Shown: positions 8,121 through 15,813, counted from the stretch's first letter. The stretch: 64,000 nucleotides of DNA from Flavobacteriales bacterium (GCA_020635675.1 JACJZJ010000005.1:124001-188000), one strand, 5' to 3'. The notes: generated by a model from the letters alone, not told the origin. A program made the numbers and translations.

Positions 8121-8834
8121 ATGAACAAGACCTATCCATTCATCGCTACCCTGTTCGTCCTGGTGGCCTGCGATCGTCAAGGACCGTCCGACACCACACA
8201 GAAGGAGAACGAAGGAACCACGACCGAAGCGACGACCGCCAATGTTGGAAGCGATGGCACCACCAGCGGCTTCAACAGCCCCGAGGACGAATGGCGCAGG
8301 CCGGACGATCTACTGACAACGATCGGTCCGGTCGCGGGACGTACTGTCGGCAACGTATTCGCGGGGGATGGTTACTACGCATTCCAACTGGTCAAAGCCG
8401 GTGCCCGCGTGATCGCCACCGATCCGGACCCCACGCATATCGCTGCCATCGAGGAGCGGAAGAAGGCCCTCGGGGTCGGGGACGACCGTCTGGAGGTCCG
8501 AAGGACGGAAGGCACAGGGACCGGCCTCCGGTTCGGCGAGGTCGACATGATGTTCACGAGCCACCCTTATCTGCAACTCGGGACGGACAAGGCAGCACGT
8601 GTGGCCTGGGTAAGAAGTGCGCGTGAATGCATCAAATCCCCACGCATGCTGGTGATGGTGGATTTCCTGCCGGCACCAACGCCGGAAGGCATAGGCACAC
8701 CGATGGACCAGCGCATTGTGGATACGGCCGTGATGGACGAACTCGGGGACGCGGACTGCTCCGATGTCGGCTCCTATTCCAAGAAGCTCCCGTACCAGTA
8801 CATCCTTCTGGCGCTCGACTATCAGGGTGATTGA
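8121..8834 (+). CDS. Lipoprotein with a class I methyltransferase-like domain
   Basis: A 237-residue protein. The N-terminus is a lipoprotein signal (hydrophobic stretch then LVAC, lipidated Cys at about residue 17), followed by a Ser/Thr/Glu-rich linker to about residue 50. The rest resembles a Rossmann-fold SAM methyltransferase: a strand and glycine loop (FAGDGYYAF), an acidic residue after the second strand (ATDPD), and a later DMMFTSHPY motif. The glycine-rich loop departs from the usual GxGxG. An exported methyltransferase is unusual because SAM is cytosolic, so it may be catalytically dead or bind another ligand. The 3' end overlaps the convergent DUF983 gene by 13 bases. Confidence 0.7.
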   Translation: MNKTYPFIATLFVLVACDRQGPSDTTQKENEGTTTEATTANVGSDGTTSGFNSPEDEWRRPDDLLTTIGPVAGRTVGNVFAGDGYYAFQLVKAGARVIATDPDPTHIAAIEERKKALGVGDDRLEVRRTEGTGTGLRFGEVDMMFTSHPYLQLGTDKAARVAWVRSARECIKSPRMLVMVDFLPAPTPEGIGTPMDQRIVDTAVMDELGDADCSDVGSYSKKLPYQYILLALDYQGD

Positions 8835-9268
8835 TCCCCTGGCCGATCTATCTGGCCAGGAGCATCGCTGGCATCGACCGGGGTATTCTCCGAAGGGGGC
8901 CCCTGGTAAGAGAAAAAGATGTTCGCCCAGATGGTCTTGCTGACGGCGTAGAGCAACGGCCCTAGTCCGAAGAGCCCGACGAGGACCCCACCAACGAGCA
9001 GCTCCGTGCTCGCCGTGGGCACAACGACCGAAATGACCACATAAATGGTGACGAACGTGGCGACGGCCAAGCCGTAGGCGACATACATCGCGCCGTAATA
9101 GAAGCCAGGCTCCCGACTGTAGCTCCGGTGACAGACCGGGCAGGCCGGCAGTACCTCCCCGGCGGTACGCAAGGCATACGGGTTCCGATCCACGAAGAAC
9201 TCACCCACGTGGCAGTGCGGGCACTTGAACCGAAGGATGCTGTACAATTTGCCCCCTTTGCTTGTCAT
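8822..9268 (-). CDS. DUF983 zinc-ribbon membrane protein
   Basis: A 148-residue protein. Two CxxC pairs near residues 15-18 and 42-45 form a zinc ribbon, followed by two hydrophobic helices (about 60-80 and 85-110). This is the layout of DUF983, a small inner-membrane family common in Bacteroidota and Alphaproteobacteria with no established function. The start at 9268 is chosen because the conserved region begins there; upstream in-frame codons to 9328 look non-coding. Confidence 0.88.
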   Translation of the reverse strand: MTSKGGKLYSILRFKCPHCHVGEFFVDRNPYALRTAGEVLPACPVCHRSYSREPGFYYGAMYVAYGLAVATFVTIYVVISVVVPTASTELLVGGVLVGLFGLGPLLYAVSKTIWANIFFSYQGPPSENTPVDASDAPGQIDRPGDQSP

Positions 9269-9380
9269 TGAGCTCGCGAATTTCGGTCGGGAGTCGCCAG
9301 GGTCCCGGTGATCGGCATCACCATGCAAAAATGAAGAAGGAGGGTCTCCCCTCCTTCCCCATGCACATCAGTAAAGGGGT

Positions 9381-10733
9381 CTATTCCCAGAACGTCACTT
9401 TGAACTCAACCCGACGGTTCTTGGCACGACCGGCCGAAGTGGCATTGTCGGCCAAAGGCATCATCTCACCGTGGCCGAAGGACCGCAGGCGACCGGCATC
9501 CACGCCATGGTCCACCAAGTACTGACGGACGGAGGCCGCACGATCCTCGCTCAATTTCTGGTTCTTCGTATCGTCGCCTTGACTGTCGGTATGTCCATGG
9601 ACCTCCAGATTGTAGGCCGGGTTCTCCTGCATCACGCTCACGACGTCGTCCAAAATACCGTAGCTGGACTTCCGTATCACCGAACTACCGCTCTCGAACT
9701 GGATGCCCGTCAGCGCCTTTTCAAAGAGCTTCTTGGTCTCCTCCTTCAGCTCGGGGCACCCCTTCATGGAGGCAACACCCGGAACGTCAGGGCAACGATC
9801 GATGTTGTCGGTCACACCGTCACCATCCCGATCCGGGCAGCCTTGCTTGTCGACGGGGCCGGCCAGGTCCGGACAGGCGTCCATCTTGTCGGCGATGCCA
9901 TCCCCATCCCGGTCCGGACATCCGTCCAACTCCGCCAAGCCCTTATCGTTCGGGCATTGGTCCACCTTGTCGGGTATACCATCTCCATCGGTATCCGGCT
10001 CGGGATGCAAGGCCACGCTCACCCCATCCACATAGTAGTAGGCCCGCTGGTTGTCAGCACCCTCAAGGACCTTCTCGTGGTCCATTCCGGCTGAAGGGAA
10101 GGCACCGATGATCAGGAACTTCTCGGTACCGTCCGCAGTGAACGAACCGGAAACCTCGACCCAATTCTGTTTGTCGGCCAGCATCTTCGTCGTGCTCACC
10201 TGTGGCTTTTCGGTAACGAAATGGTTGTGCATGTAGGCCAGTTGTGTGGGGGAGCAATACCCACCGATGCCTGATACCGCCCGGTCGCTCTGACCGGCCA
10301 ACTTCACCCGGAAGAGGATGTCGTATTGCTGACCCGCTACGAGCGGTGCGGTCAATTCGGTCTGGAGATACTCTGAATAGCGCACATAGGCGGGAACGAA
10401 AAGGTCCTGGTCTGGATCGATGTAGTGCTTCCAATTGACCCTTTGGTCGTCCTTGAAGGCGACGAATCCGGCATAGTGTTCGCCATCGAAGGCGCCGGAA
10501 CTACCGAGGTCATTGTCCGGCACCCCCACATAACGGGCACCACTATTGAAAACATCCACGGTTCCCTTGTTCGCATTGGACCAGCCGGTGCAACGACCGA
10601 GCTGATCCCAAGTGGTCACGGTTCTGCCGAAGCTCTCGAACCCCGGGTTCGGCACCAGGTTGGGACCTTCCTGGGCAACTGCGAAGGAGATGGGGAGGAT
10701 CATCCCCCAGATGGTAACGTAGCGCACGTTCAT
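9381..10733 (-). CDS. OmpA-family outer membrane protein with thrombospondin type 3 repeats
   Basis: A 450-residue exported protein. A signal peptide ends near AVAQ (residue 21). The N-terminal half is a beta-sandwich domain opening with NLVPNPGFES and ending with YYYVDGVS, typical of DUF642-like carbohydrate-binding folds. Three calcium-binding TSP3 repeats (DxDGDGIxD units) follow around residues 255-330. The C-terminus is an OmpA peptidoglycan-binding domain (HGHTDSQGDD, LSEDRAASVRQYL). It probably links peptidoglycan to the outer membrane or surface. The N-terminal domain is a paralogue of the whole protein encoded just upstream at 10811-11545. Confidence 0.9.
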   Translation of the reverse strand: MNVRYVTIWGMILPISFAVAQEGPNLVPNPGFESFGRTVTTWDQLGRCTGWSNANKGTVDVFNSGARYVGVPDNDLGSSGAFDGEHYAGFVAFKDDQRVNWKHYIDPDQDLFVPAYVRYSEYLQTELTAPLVAGQQYDILFRVKLAGQSDRAVSGIGGYCSPTQLAYMHNHFVTEKPQVSTTKMLADKQNWVEVSGSFTADGTEKFLIIGAFPSAGMDHEKVLEGADNQRAYYYVDGVSVALHPEPDTDGDGIPDKVDQCPNDKGLAELDGCPDRDGDGIADKMDACPDLAGPVDKQGCPDRDGDGVTDNIDRCPDVPGVASMKGCPELKEETKKLFEKALTGIQFESGSSVIRKSSYGILDDVVSVMQENPAYNLEVHGHTDSQGDDTKNQKLSEDRAASVRQYLVDHGVDAGRLRSFGHGEMMPLADNATSAGRAKNRRVEFKVTFWE

Positions 10734-10810
10734 CGGATGTAAAGGATTTTGGCCTTTGACGTCGATGGACTCCAAAGGTCACCTCCTCCTGGGACCGAAG
10801 ATGCATTCGT

Positions 10811-11545
10811 TCAGTCTTCCGGCACGATCTCCTTCAGGCTGATACCGTCCACGTAGTAATAAGCATATTGATTGTCGTATCCATCCACGCGTTTCTCGGT
10901 ATCGAATCCGGCATATGGGAACGTCCCGATGATCAAGTAGGCCTCCCCACCGTCCGCGACAAATTCACCCTTCACTTCGATCCATTCATTCTTGGTATTC
11001 AGTATTTTATCTGAACATACTTGACATTTTTCTTGAAGGAACCTCCGATTCGTGAAATGCAGTGGCACGGGCGAACAATATGCCCCGACCCCGGAAACCG
11101 CTCTGTCACTATTGCCGGCCAGTGATACGTACATGGTGAATTCGTAGGTGTGCCCCTCGTCCAGCGCGATCTTGAGCTCGCATTGCAGGTACTCCGCATA
11201 TACGTTCCAAGCCTCGGCGATGTCCTGTTGTCCCTCTTGGTAGGCATTGTAGGTACCATCGTCCTTCCAGGCGAAGAATCCGGCGTAGTGCTCCCCCTCC
11301 TTGGGCTCGATCTTTCCATAGTCATTGTCCGGAATGCCTACGCTCTTGGCCGGCGCGCTCCGATCGAACACCTCCGAGAGGCCGAGTGTTACGTTGTCCC
11401 AACCCTTCGCCACGCGCAGTTGGTCCCATGTCCTCACCCTGCCATCCAACCCCTCGAAACCACCATTGGGCACCAGTTCCATACCCACCTGAGCGTGAGC
11501 TGTGGACAGGATGAGCATGGCTGGCAGGATGAGCAATGAACGCAT
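10811..11545 (-). CDS. Exported DUF642-like beta-sandwich protein, paralogue of the adjacent OmpA protein's N-terminus
   Basis: A 244-residue protein with a signal peptide ending at AHAQ (residue 19). The mature part (ELVPNGGFEG, VRTWDQL, GEHYAGF, SDRAVSGVGAYCSP, YYYVDGIS) aligns throughout with the N-terminal domain of the OmpA protein 77 bases downstream. The pair arose by tandem duplication, or one gained or lost the TSP3-OmpA part. The two are probably co-transcribed. A stretch near 10995-11040 is strikingly AT-rich for this genome and encodes a segment with two cysteines (EKCQVCSDK) that the paralogue lacks. Ligand unknown. Confidence 0.85.
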   Translation of the reverse strand: MRSLLILPAMLILSTAHAQVGMELVPNGGFEGLDGRVRTWDQLRVAKGWDNVTLGLSEVFDRSAPAKSVGIPDNDYGKIEPKEGEHYAGFFAWKDDGTYNAYQEGQQDIAEAWNVYAEYLQCELKIALDEGHTYEFTMYVSLAGNSDRAVSGVGAYCSPVPLHFTNRRFLQEKCQVCSDKILNTKNEWIEVKGEFVADGGEAYLIIGTFPYAGFDTEKRVDGYDNQYAYYYVDGISLKEIVPED

Positions 11546-11594
11546 GGAATGACGGATGTGAGGTCGGATGGACGCCTGGCCGAAGTTAGGTATG

Positions 11595-12266
11595 TCACTT
11601 CACGGCGCGGTCCTTCAGTTTGTCATGGAAGACCTTCCGGAACTTCTCGACCTTCGGCCTGACCACCAAGGTGCAATAGGGTTTGTTCCCGTTCAGTTGG
11701 TAGTAGTCCTGGTGGTAACCCTCGGCCGGGTAGAACGCATGGAACGGGGCGATCTCGGTAACGATGGGGGCGTCAAAAGCTCCGGCGGTGTTCAATTCGG
11801 CCTTGAAGCGTTCGGCTTGCTGGCGCTGCCGGTCCGAATGGTAAAAAATGACCGACCGGTACTGTGTGCCTTGGTCAGCCCCCTGTCTGTTCAAGGTGGT
11901 CGGGTCATGGGTCTGCCAGAAGACCTCCAGAAGTTCAGCAAAACCGATCGTATCCGGGTCGTACACGATCTGGGCCACTTCAGCATGACCGGTGCTTCCA
12001 GAACAGACCTCCTCGTAGGTCGGGGACTCCACAGTACCGCCGCTGTAGCCCGAAGTGACCGACCGCACGCCCCTCAACTCCGAGAAGATCGCCTCCACGC
12101 ACCAGAAACATCCGGCACCGAACGTTGCGGTATCAAGCTTCTCCTCTCCCCTGGTCGCGGGTCGTTGCTCCATGGTGGTGCTGGATCGTGTATCAGGTAC
12201 GTTGGTGTTCCCACAGGCCAGCAAAGCAAGCAGGCCGAAGGGGAGTATGTATTCCGTGTTAGGCAT
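11595..12266 (-). CDS. msrA: Peptide-methionine (S)-S-oxide reductase, lipoprotein form
   Basis: A 223-residue protein with the MsrA catalytic motif GCFWC (nucleophilic Cys about residue 53) and the conserved segments SGYSGG, GHAEVAQIVYDP, FWQTHDPTTLNRQGADQGTQYRS (in two blocks) and FYPAEGYHQDYY. It repairs S-oxidised methionine. The N-terminus reads as a lipoprotein signal (FGLLALLAC, Cys18), so the enzyme probably works in the periplasm, anchored to a membrane. The start at 12266 is preferred; an upstream in-frame ATG exists but falls in the end of the preceding gene. The methyltransferase gene lies 35 bases upstream on the same strand. Confidence 0.95.
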   Translation of the reverse strand: MPNTEYILPFGLLALLACGNTNVPDTRSSTTMEQRPATRGEEKLDTATFGAGCFWCVEAIFSELRGVRSVTSGYSGGTVESPTYEEVCSGSTGHAEVAQIVYDPDTIGFAELLEVFWQTHDPTTLNRQGADQGTQYRSVIFYHSDRQRQQAERFKAELNTAGAFDAPIVTEIAPFHAFYPAEGYHQDYYQLNGNKPYCTLVVRPKVEKFRKVFHDKLKDRAVK

Positions 12267-12301
12267 GGTCCCTGTCCGGATGACAAAGGAAAGCAACCCG
12301 G

Positions 12302-13618
12302 TCATCTCCTCTTCGCAGGATCCGTGCCAAGCAGCCGACCCCGGCCGCTCGTGAGCCGGAGAAGCTCCCTGCCGATGCGCTCCACGATGCCCACCACCAG
12401 CGCGTTGCCCATGAAGAATGCGCGCCAAGCATCAGATGCCCCTTCGGTGTGTCCATCCGGGAACATGTTCAGGCGTTCAAGCTCGACAGGTGTGAGACGA
12501 CGCAATCTGCCGCTATCGCCCCGGACCACATGTTTGAAACGGGACGGTGCCCGCCCCCCTTCGCCGGTCACGATGGTGCGCGCCGGCCTGTCCTTCGGAT
12601 CGGGAAAGACCATCGCACCCTCCGCATAGTGATAGATGAATTCGTTCCCCCTGCCCTTGCGTGGCTCCTTCTTTGCGCCCTTGAGGTATCTCCAACGCGC
12701 GATCGCTGCCCGTTCCAGGAAGAAATCCTTCGGGACCTCGGCATCCGGCTGCAGAAGGTCGCCAAGCAGAAGGCGCTTCCCCCGATGGACCGGCTTGACC
12801 TTCTGGGTGAATACGCGACCATCGATCATGGTGCCCGCCGAGAGGAAGGGACTTCGTCCACCTACCCGATTGAACTCCTTGGAGAGCCGCACGAGATCCG
12901 TGTCCAGTTCGATCCTGTTCGAGGTATCGGGGACCAACTCGAAAGGGAACGCCCGGCCGACGGCCCCTATCCCAAGTGAGGTTGCCGCCCCCTTTGCAGC
13001 AGCGAACAGCGCGTACTCCGGGGTCGAGCGATGATAGCCCATGATGAAGACCCGCCGCCGACGCTGGGGCATGCCATAATCAGCGGCATTGATCACGCGC
13101 CACTCGACCGCGTAGCCCAGGTCGCGCAATGATGCCAGCATCACGGCCAGGTCCCTTCCTCGTTGCGTGGCGGGCGAACCCAGCAACCGGTCGACGTTCT
13201 CCAGGAGCAGGTATCCAGGCCGTGTTCCTGCATCACGGAGGATGCGGTGGATCTGCCACCACAACACTCCTTTCTTACCCAGCATACCCTTTGAGTTGGC
13301 CAGCGTGCTCGCCACGGAGTAGTCCTGGCAGGGAAAGCCCGCGACCAAAAGGTCGTACGGAGGCAGGTCCCGTGCGGATAGATCACTGATATCGATGTTC
13401 AGGTGCCCCTCCGCGCCGAAGCGGGCCACGTAGACCTCGGAAGCCAATTGCCTGCGGCGGCCGGGTTCCCACTGATCACTGAGAACGACCTCGAAGCCGG
13501 CGTCCGGAACCTTGCTGCCGGCACGATCAAGTCCGATCCGGAAGCCGCCGACACCGGCGAACAGTTCCACGACACGGATCGCACGGTAGGGTTCCTGCTT
13601 GCGGATGCTCCTGGCCAT
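12302..13618 (-). CDS. DNA (cytosine-5) methyltransferase, apparently without a restriction partner
   Basis: About 438 residues with the C5 methyltransferase motifs in order: motif I (VELFAGVGGFRIGL), IV with catalytic Cys (GFPCQDYS, Cys about 97), VI (LLENVDRLL), VIII (MPQRRRRVFIMGY), a target-recognition region (about 215-340), IX (RRLTPVELERLNMFPDG) and X (FFMGNALVVGIVERIG). It should methylate C5 of cytosine in a specific DNA sequence that cannot be predicted. No endonuclease-like gene flanks it. It lies just downstream of the tRNA-Pro gene, a common site for gene acquisition, but no att-like repeat was seen. An in-frame ATG at 13681 would add 21 residues. Confidence 0.93.
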   Translation of the reverse strand: MARSIRKQEPYRAIRVVELFAGVGGFRIGLDRAGSKVPDAGFEVVLSDQWEPGRRRQLASEVYVARFGAEGHLNIDISDLSARDLPPYDLLVAGFPCQDYSVASTLANSKGMLGKKGVLWWQIHRILRDAGTRPGYLLLENVDRLLGSPATQRGRDLAVMLASLRDLGYAVEWRVINAADYGMPQRRRRVFIMGYHRSTPEYALFAAAKGAATSLGIGAVGRAFPFELVPDTSNRIELDTDLVRLSKEFNRVGGRSPFLSAGTMIDGRVFTQKVKPVHRGKRLLLGDLLQPDAEVPKDFFLERAAIARWRYLKGAKKEPRKGRGNEFIYHYAEGAMVFPDPKDRPARTIVTGEGGRAPSRFKHVVRGDSGRLRRLTPVELERLNMFPDGHTEGASDAWRAFFMGNALVVGIVERIGRELLRLTSGRGRLLGTDPAKRR

Positions 13619-13716
13619 TCCGGGGCCAAATATCGATCCTCTGCGGATGCCACCGGCATGGACCACGTCGATCCCGGCCACCGACCCTTGATCCTCGCAT
13701 GGGGCTATCGGGTCCG

Positions 13717-13748
13717 AAAAAAGCCCCGGCGATGGATCACCAGGGCTT
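13717..13748 (-). terminator. Rho-independent terminator of tRNA-Pro
   Basis: On the minus strand a nine-pair stem, AAGCCCTGG with CCGGGGCTT (one G-U pair), is followed by an unbroken T run. It begins eight bases after the tRNA. Confidence 0.8.
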
Positions 13749-13755
13749 GGACCGG

Positions 13756-13830
13756 TCGGGGTGAGTGGATTCGAACCACCGGCCTCTACGTCCCGAACGT
13801 AGCGCTCTAACCGGGCTGAGCTACACCCCG
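13756..13830 (-). tRNA. tRNA-Pro (anticodon CGG)
   Basis: The minus strand folds as a tRNA: acceptor CGGGGTG/CACCCCG, a D arm with AGCTCAG, an anticodon stem CTACG/CGTAG around loop TTCGGGA (anticodon CGG), and a T arm with GGTTCGAATCC. The 3' CCA is not encoded. A TATCTTTG promoter lies at 13860-13867 and a terminator follows directly. Confidence 0.95.
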
Positions 13831-13837
13831 AAAGGAT

Positions 13838-13857
13838 GCCCGCTTCTCACGGCGGGC
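13838..13857 (-). terminator. Hairpin between the response regulator and tRNA-Pro
   Basis: GCCCGC pairs with GCGGGC around an eight-base loop. It is positioned as a weak terminator for the response regulator (sequence after it reads ATCCTTT) but overlaps the expected transcription start of the tRNA. Confidence 0.4.
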
Positions 13858-13859
13858 GG

Positions 13860-13867
13860 CAAAGATA
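13860..13867 (-). promoter_or_regulatory. -7 box TATCTTTG for tRNA-Pro
   Basis: A full TAnnTTTG match on the minus strand, 30 bases before the tRNA 5' end. Confidence 0.6.
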
Positions 13868-13886
13868 GCAGGAGTTCGTCGCGGAG

Positions 13887-14585
13887 CTAGGCGTCGAACT
13901 TGTATCCGATGCCCTTCACCGTGCGGATCCGGTCCTCCCCGATCTTCTCCCTCAACTTGCGGATGTGCACGTCAATGGTCCGATCGCCCACATAGAGTTC
14001 ATTGCCCCAGATGTGCGAATAGATCTCGTCGCGCTTGTACACCTTGCCCGGTTTGCTCATCAGCAACACCAGGAGCTCGAACTCCTTTTTGGGCAATTGG
14101 AGCTCCTCATCGCCCCTGTAGACCAGCACTTTCTCCAGGTCCACGCGAATGCCGTTCGCCTCCAGGACCTGGCCATCACCGCGATCGCCGGAGGTCCTCT
14201 TCATCAATGCCTTCACCTTGCTGACGAACACCTTGGGGCGCACAGGCTTGGTGATGTAGTCGTCCGCGCCGGCATCGAACCCTGCGATCTGCGAATAGTC
14301 CTCTCCCCGCGCGGTGAGGAATGTGATCAAGGTCTGCTTGAACTCCGGTTGGGCACGAAGTTGATTGCACACCTCCACACCATCCATGCCCGGCATCATG
14401 ATATCAAGTACGATCAGGTCCGGCCGCTCGGACTTTGCGACCTTCAACGCGTCCCTGCCGTTCTGCGCGGTGGATACACGATATCCCTCGCGCTCGAGGT
14501 TGTATCTGAGCAGTTCGAGGATATCCGCCTCGTCATCGACCAAAAGCACCTTCGGGGCGGTGTTCACTCCCATGTTGTCATCCAT
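13887..14585 (-). CDS. OmpR/PhoB-family response regulator
   Basis: A 232-residue two-domain regulator. The receiver domain (about 10-125) has the acidic pocket (DDE), the phospho-acceptor in LIVLDIMMPGMDG, the switch Thr in FLTARG and the Lys in ITKPV. The C-terminal winged-helix domain (about 135-230) has the typical motifs LPKKEFELL, RDEIYSHIWG and RTIDVHIRKLREKI. It binds DNA as a dimer when phosphorylated. No histidine kinase gene is adjacent, so the partner is encoded elsewhere. A second in-frame ATG four codons in is also possible. It is similar to PhoB-like regulators common in Bacteroidota, but the regulon is not deducible. Confidence 0.93.
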   Translation of the reverse strand: MDDNMGVNTAPKVLLVDDEADILELLRYNLEREGYRVSTAQNGRDALKVAKSERPDLIVLDIMMPGMDGVEVCNQLRAQPEFKQTLITFLTARGEDYSQIAGFDAGADDYITKPVRPKVFVSKVKALMKRTSGDRGDGQVLEANGIRVDLEKVLVYRGDEELQLPKKEFELLVLLMSKPGKVYKRDEIYSHIWGNELYVGDRTIDVHIRKLREKIGEDRIRTVKGIGYKFDA

Positions 14586-14694
14586 ACGGTCCGCTGCAAA
14601 TGAAGAGAGGTGTGCTTTGCCCTGCGTTAATGTCCCGTCAAAATTAGGTTAAGGTGGCCGGTGGAACGGGCGTATGTCGGAGAACTCCCCGACC

Positions 14695-14702
14695 TATATT
14701 CG
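14695..14702 (+). promoter_or_regulatory. -7 box TATATTCG for tRNA-Gly
   Basis: TATATTCG lies 40 bases before the tRNA-Gly 5' end. Confidence 0.5.
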
Positions 14703-14742
14703 CAACCCCGAAGGTGGTTCCCGGAACAATGCGCCTTCGCAA

Positions 14743-14815
14743 GCGGGAGTAGCTCAGTTGGTAGAGCATCAGCTTCCCAAGCTGAGGGTCGCGGGTTCGA
14801 GTCCCGTTTCCCGCT
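14743..14815 (+). tRNA. tRNA-Gly (anticodon CCC)
   Basis: A cloverleaf with acceptor GCGGGAG/TTCCCGC, D arm AGCTCAGTTGGTAGAGC, anticodon stem TCAGC/GCTGA around TTCCCAA (anticodon CCC) and T arm GGTTCGAGTCC. CCA is not encoded. Confidence 0.95.
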
Positions 14816-14816
14816 C

Positions 14817-14842
14817 GAAAGCCCCGGCCATCCGGGGCTTTC
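14817..14842 (+). terminator. Terminator after tRNA-Gly
   Basis: GAAAGCCCCGG and CCGGGGCTTTC form a perfect 11-pair stem around a four-base loop, with CCCATTT after it. It starts one base after the tRNA. Confidence 0.8.
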
Positions 14843-14971
14843 CCATTTCCGCCGTTGCCTGACCGCCCTGGCATCATCGCTCCACTTTCCCTACCGTTCC
14901 ATGAACTTCCCCCCATTGGAGGCATCCCTGGCGGCACTCAACACGTCTTAGGAACAAGGGACCACCAGAAC

Positions 14972-15163
14972 ATGTCCAGGACCTACAAGATCGCCCTCAT
15001 CCTCAAGAGCAGGAACAGCCTCCCCATCTATCGCGATCTGAGCCACCTCAGCGACCGCGAATTGGATGAGCAGGTAGCGGCCATGCTCCGGAGGATGCGG
15101 GATAACGAAAGCAAGGTGATCGCCCGTATGGCGCTTCGTCGGCCCACGTTCGGCATGAATTGA
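14972..15163 (+). CDS. Small basic hypothetical protein
   Basis: A 63-residue, strongly charged protein (many Arg, Lys, Glu, Asp) predicted to be mostly helical, with the segment LSDRELDEQVAAMLRRMRDNE. No signal peptide, membrane helix or known motif is seen. The ATG at 14972 begins the part with protein-like composition. No clear promoter box lies directly upstream. Coding status is likely but not certain given its size; function unknown. Confidence 0.5.
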   Translation: MSRTYKIALILKSRNSLPIYRDLSHLSDRELDEQVAAMLRRMRDNESKVIARMALRRPTFGMN

Positions 15164-15215
15164 GGACGAGCGGACCGTTCCGATCATCGTCACCCAGCGA
15201 GCGGGGTAGCCCCTT

Positions 15216-15223
15216 TATATTTG
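15216..15223 (+). promoter_or_regulatory. Consensus -7 box TATATTTG
   Basis: A perfect TAnnTTTG match 43 bases before the 40-residue membrane peptide start. Confidence 0.6.
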
Positions 15224-15230
15224 TCCTCGG

Positions 15231-15247
15231 CAGGTCCATTGGACCTG
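15231..15247 (+). repeat. 7-bp inverted repeat in the leader of the small membrane protein
   Basis: CAGGTCC and GGACCTG flank a three-base loop. The stem lies in the predicted 5' leader between the -7 box and the ATG at 15267. Confidence 0.6.
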
Positions 15248-15266
15248 TCGCATTGAACACGCAACC

Positions 15267-15389
15267 ATGTCCGAGCATTTCGACGGTCATTTTCCTGAGG
15301 AGGCGGAGCAGAACGAGATCGGTGGACCTGTGCTCCTTGCGCTCATCGTACTTACGATGAGCGTGCTGATCATCTGGGCGGCCAGCTGA
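15267..15389 (+). CDS. 40-residue single-pass membrane protein
   Basis: The reading frame gives a 40-residue protein with an acidic N-terminus (residues 1-18, rich in Glu, Asp and His) and one strongly hydrophobic helix from about residue 20 to 38, ending in WAAS. The composition, consensus promoter and leader hairpin upstream argue that it is a real gene despite its size. Its acidic head and single helix resemble small subunits of respiratory or transport complexes, but no specific family is recognised and no oxidase gene is nearby. It is convergent with the zinc-ribbon gene 12 bases away. Confidence 0.6.
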   Translation: MSEHFDGHFPEEAEQNEIGGPVLLALIVLTMSVLIIWAAS

Positions 15390-15401
15390 GCGGCATCGGA
15401 T

Positions 15402-15782
15402 TCACCGCTCCAGATATTGGTCCCTGCGGACCAACAGGAACCAGTTCTCACCGAGTTCCTGAAAGCCGTGTTCGAAACAGAATACGTAGGTGTTGCCCAC
15501 CTTGGTGGTGTGCGTGTGCGTATGGTACATGAAGTTGTATCCACGTTCGACGAGCTTCTCCCGGTGGACCTTGCGCGTACCGGCGTCCCCACTATTCAAC
15601 TCGCTGAGGATACGGCGGTTGCGCTTCAGTATGTTCACCACGTTCCGAACGAAGTTGATAGGCGCATTGTTGGCGTGGTAATGGTACAGGTTCCGACAAG
15701 CATCGGAACAGAACCGCTTATCGGTCCTTCCCACCAGGCGTTCGCCACACTGCAAGCAGGCCCGCTCCTCCAACTTCGCCAT
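15402..15782 (-). CDS. Zinc-ribbon protein conserved in Bacteroidota, function unknown
   Basis: A 126-residue protein with an N-terminal zinc ribbon, CLQC at residues 9-12 and CSDAC at 25-29, followed by a basic helical region (about 30-65) and a C-terminal part rich in aromatic and His residues. Proteins with this layout are frequent in Bacteroidota and have no assigned role; nucleic-acid binding is plausible from the basic zinc-ribbon start. TATTTTAG at 15787-15794 lies four bases before the ATG at 15782, which fixes the start. Confidence 0.8.
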   Translation of the reverse strand: MAKLEERACLQCGERLVGRTDKRFCSDACRNLYHYHANNAPINFVRNVVNILKRNRRILSELNSGDAGTRKVHREKLVERGYNFMYHTHTHTTKVGNTYVFCFEHGFQELGENWFLLVRRDQYLER

Positions 15783-15786
15783 GGTC

Positions 15787-15794
15787 CTAAAATA
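15787..15794 (-). promoter_or_regulatory. -7 box TATTTTAG four bases before the zinc-ribbon start
   Basis: The minus strand reads TATTTTAG, GACC, ATG, a leaderless arrangement. Confidence 0.55.
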
Positions 15795-15813
15795 ATCCTC
15801 CGGCGATCTCCAT

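Noticed and set aside
11568..12629. Open frame antisense to msrA and the end of the methyltransferase
   Set aside because: Both minus-strand genes carry full catalytic motifs; the antisense frame has none.
12267..13756. tRNA-associated genomic island with att repeat
   Set aside because: No copy of the tRNA-Pro 3' end was found around the methyltransferase or msrA and there is no integrase.
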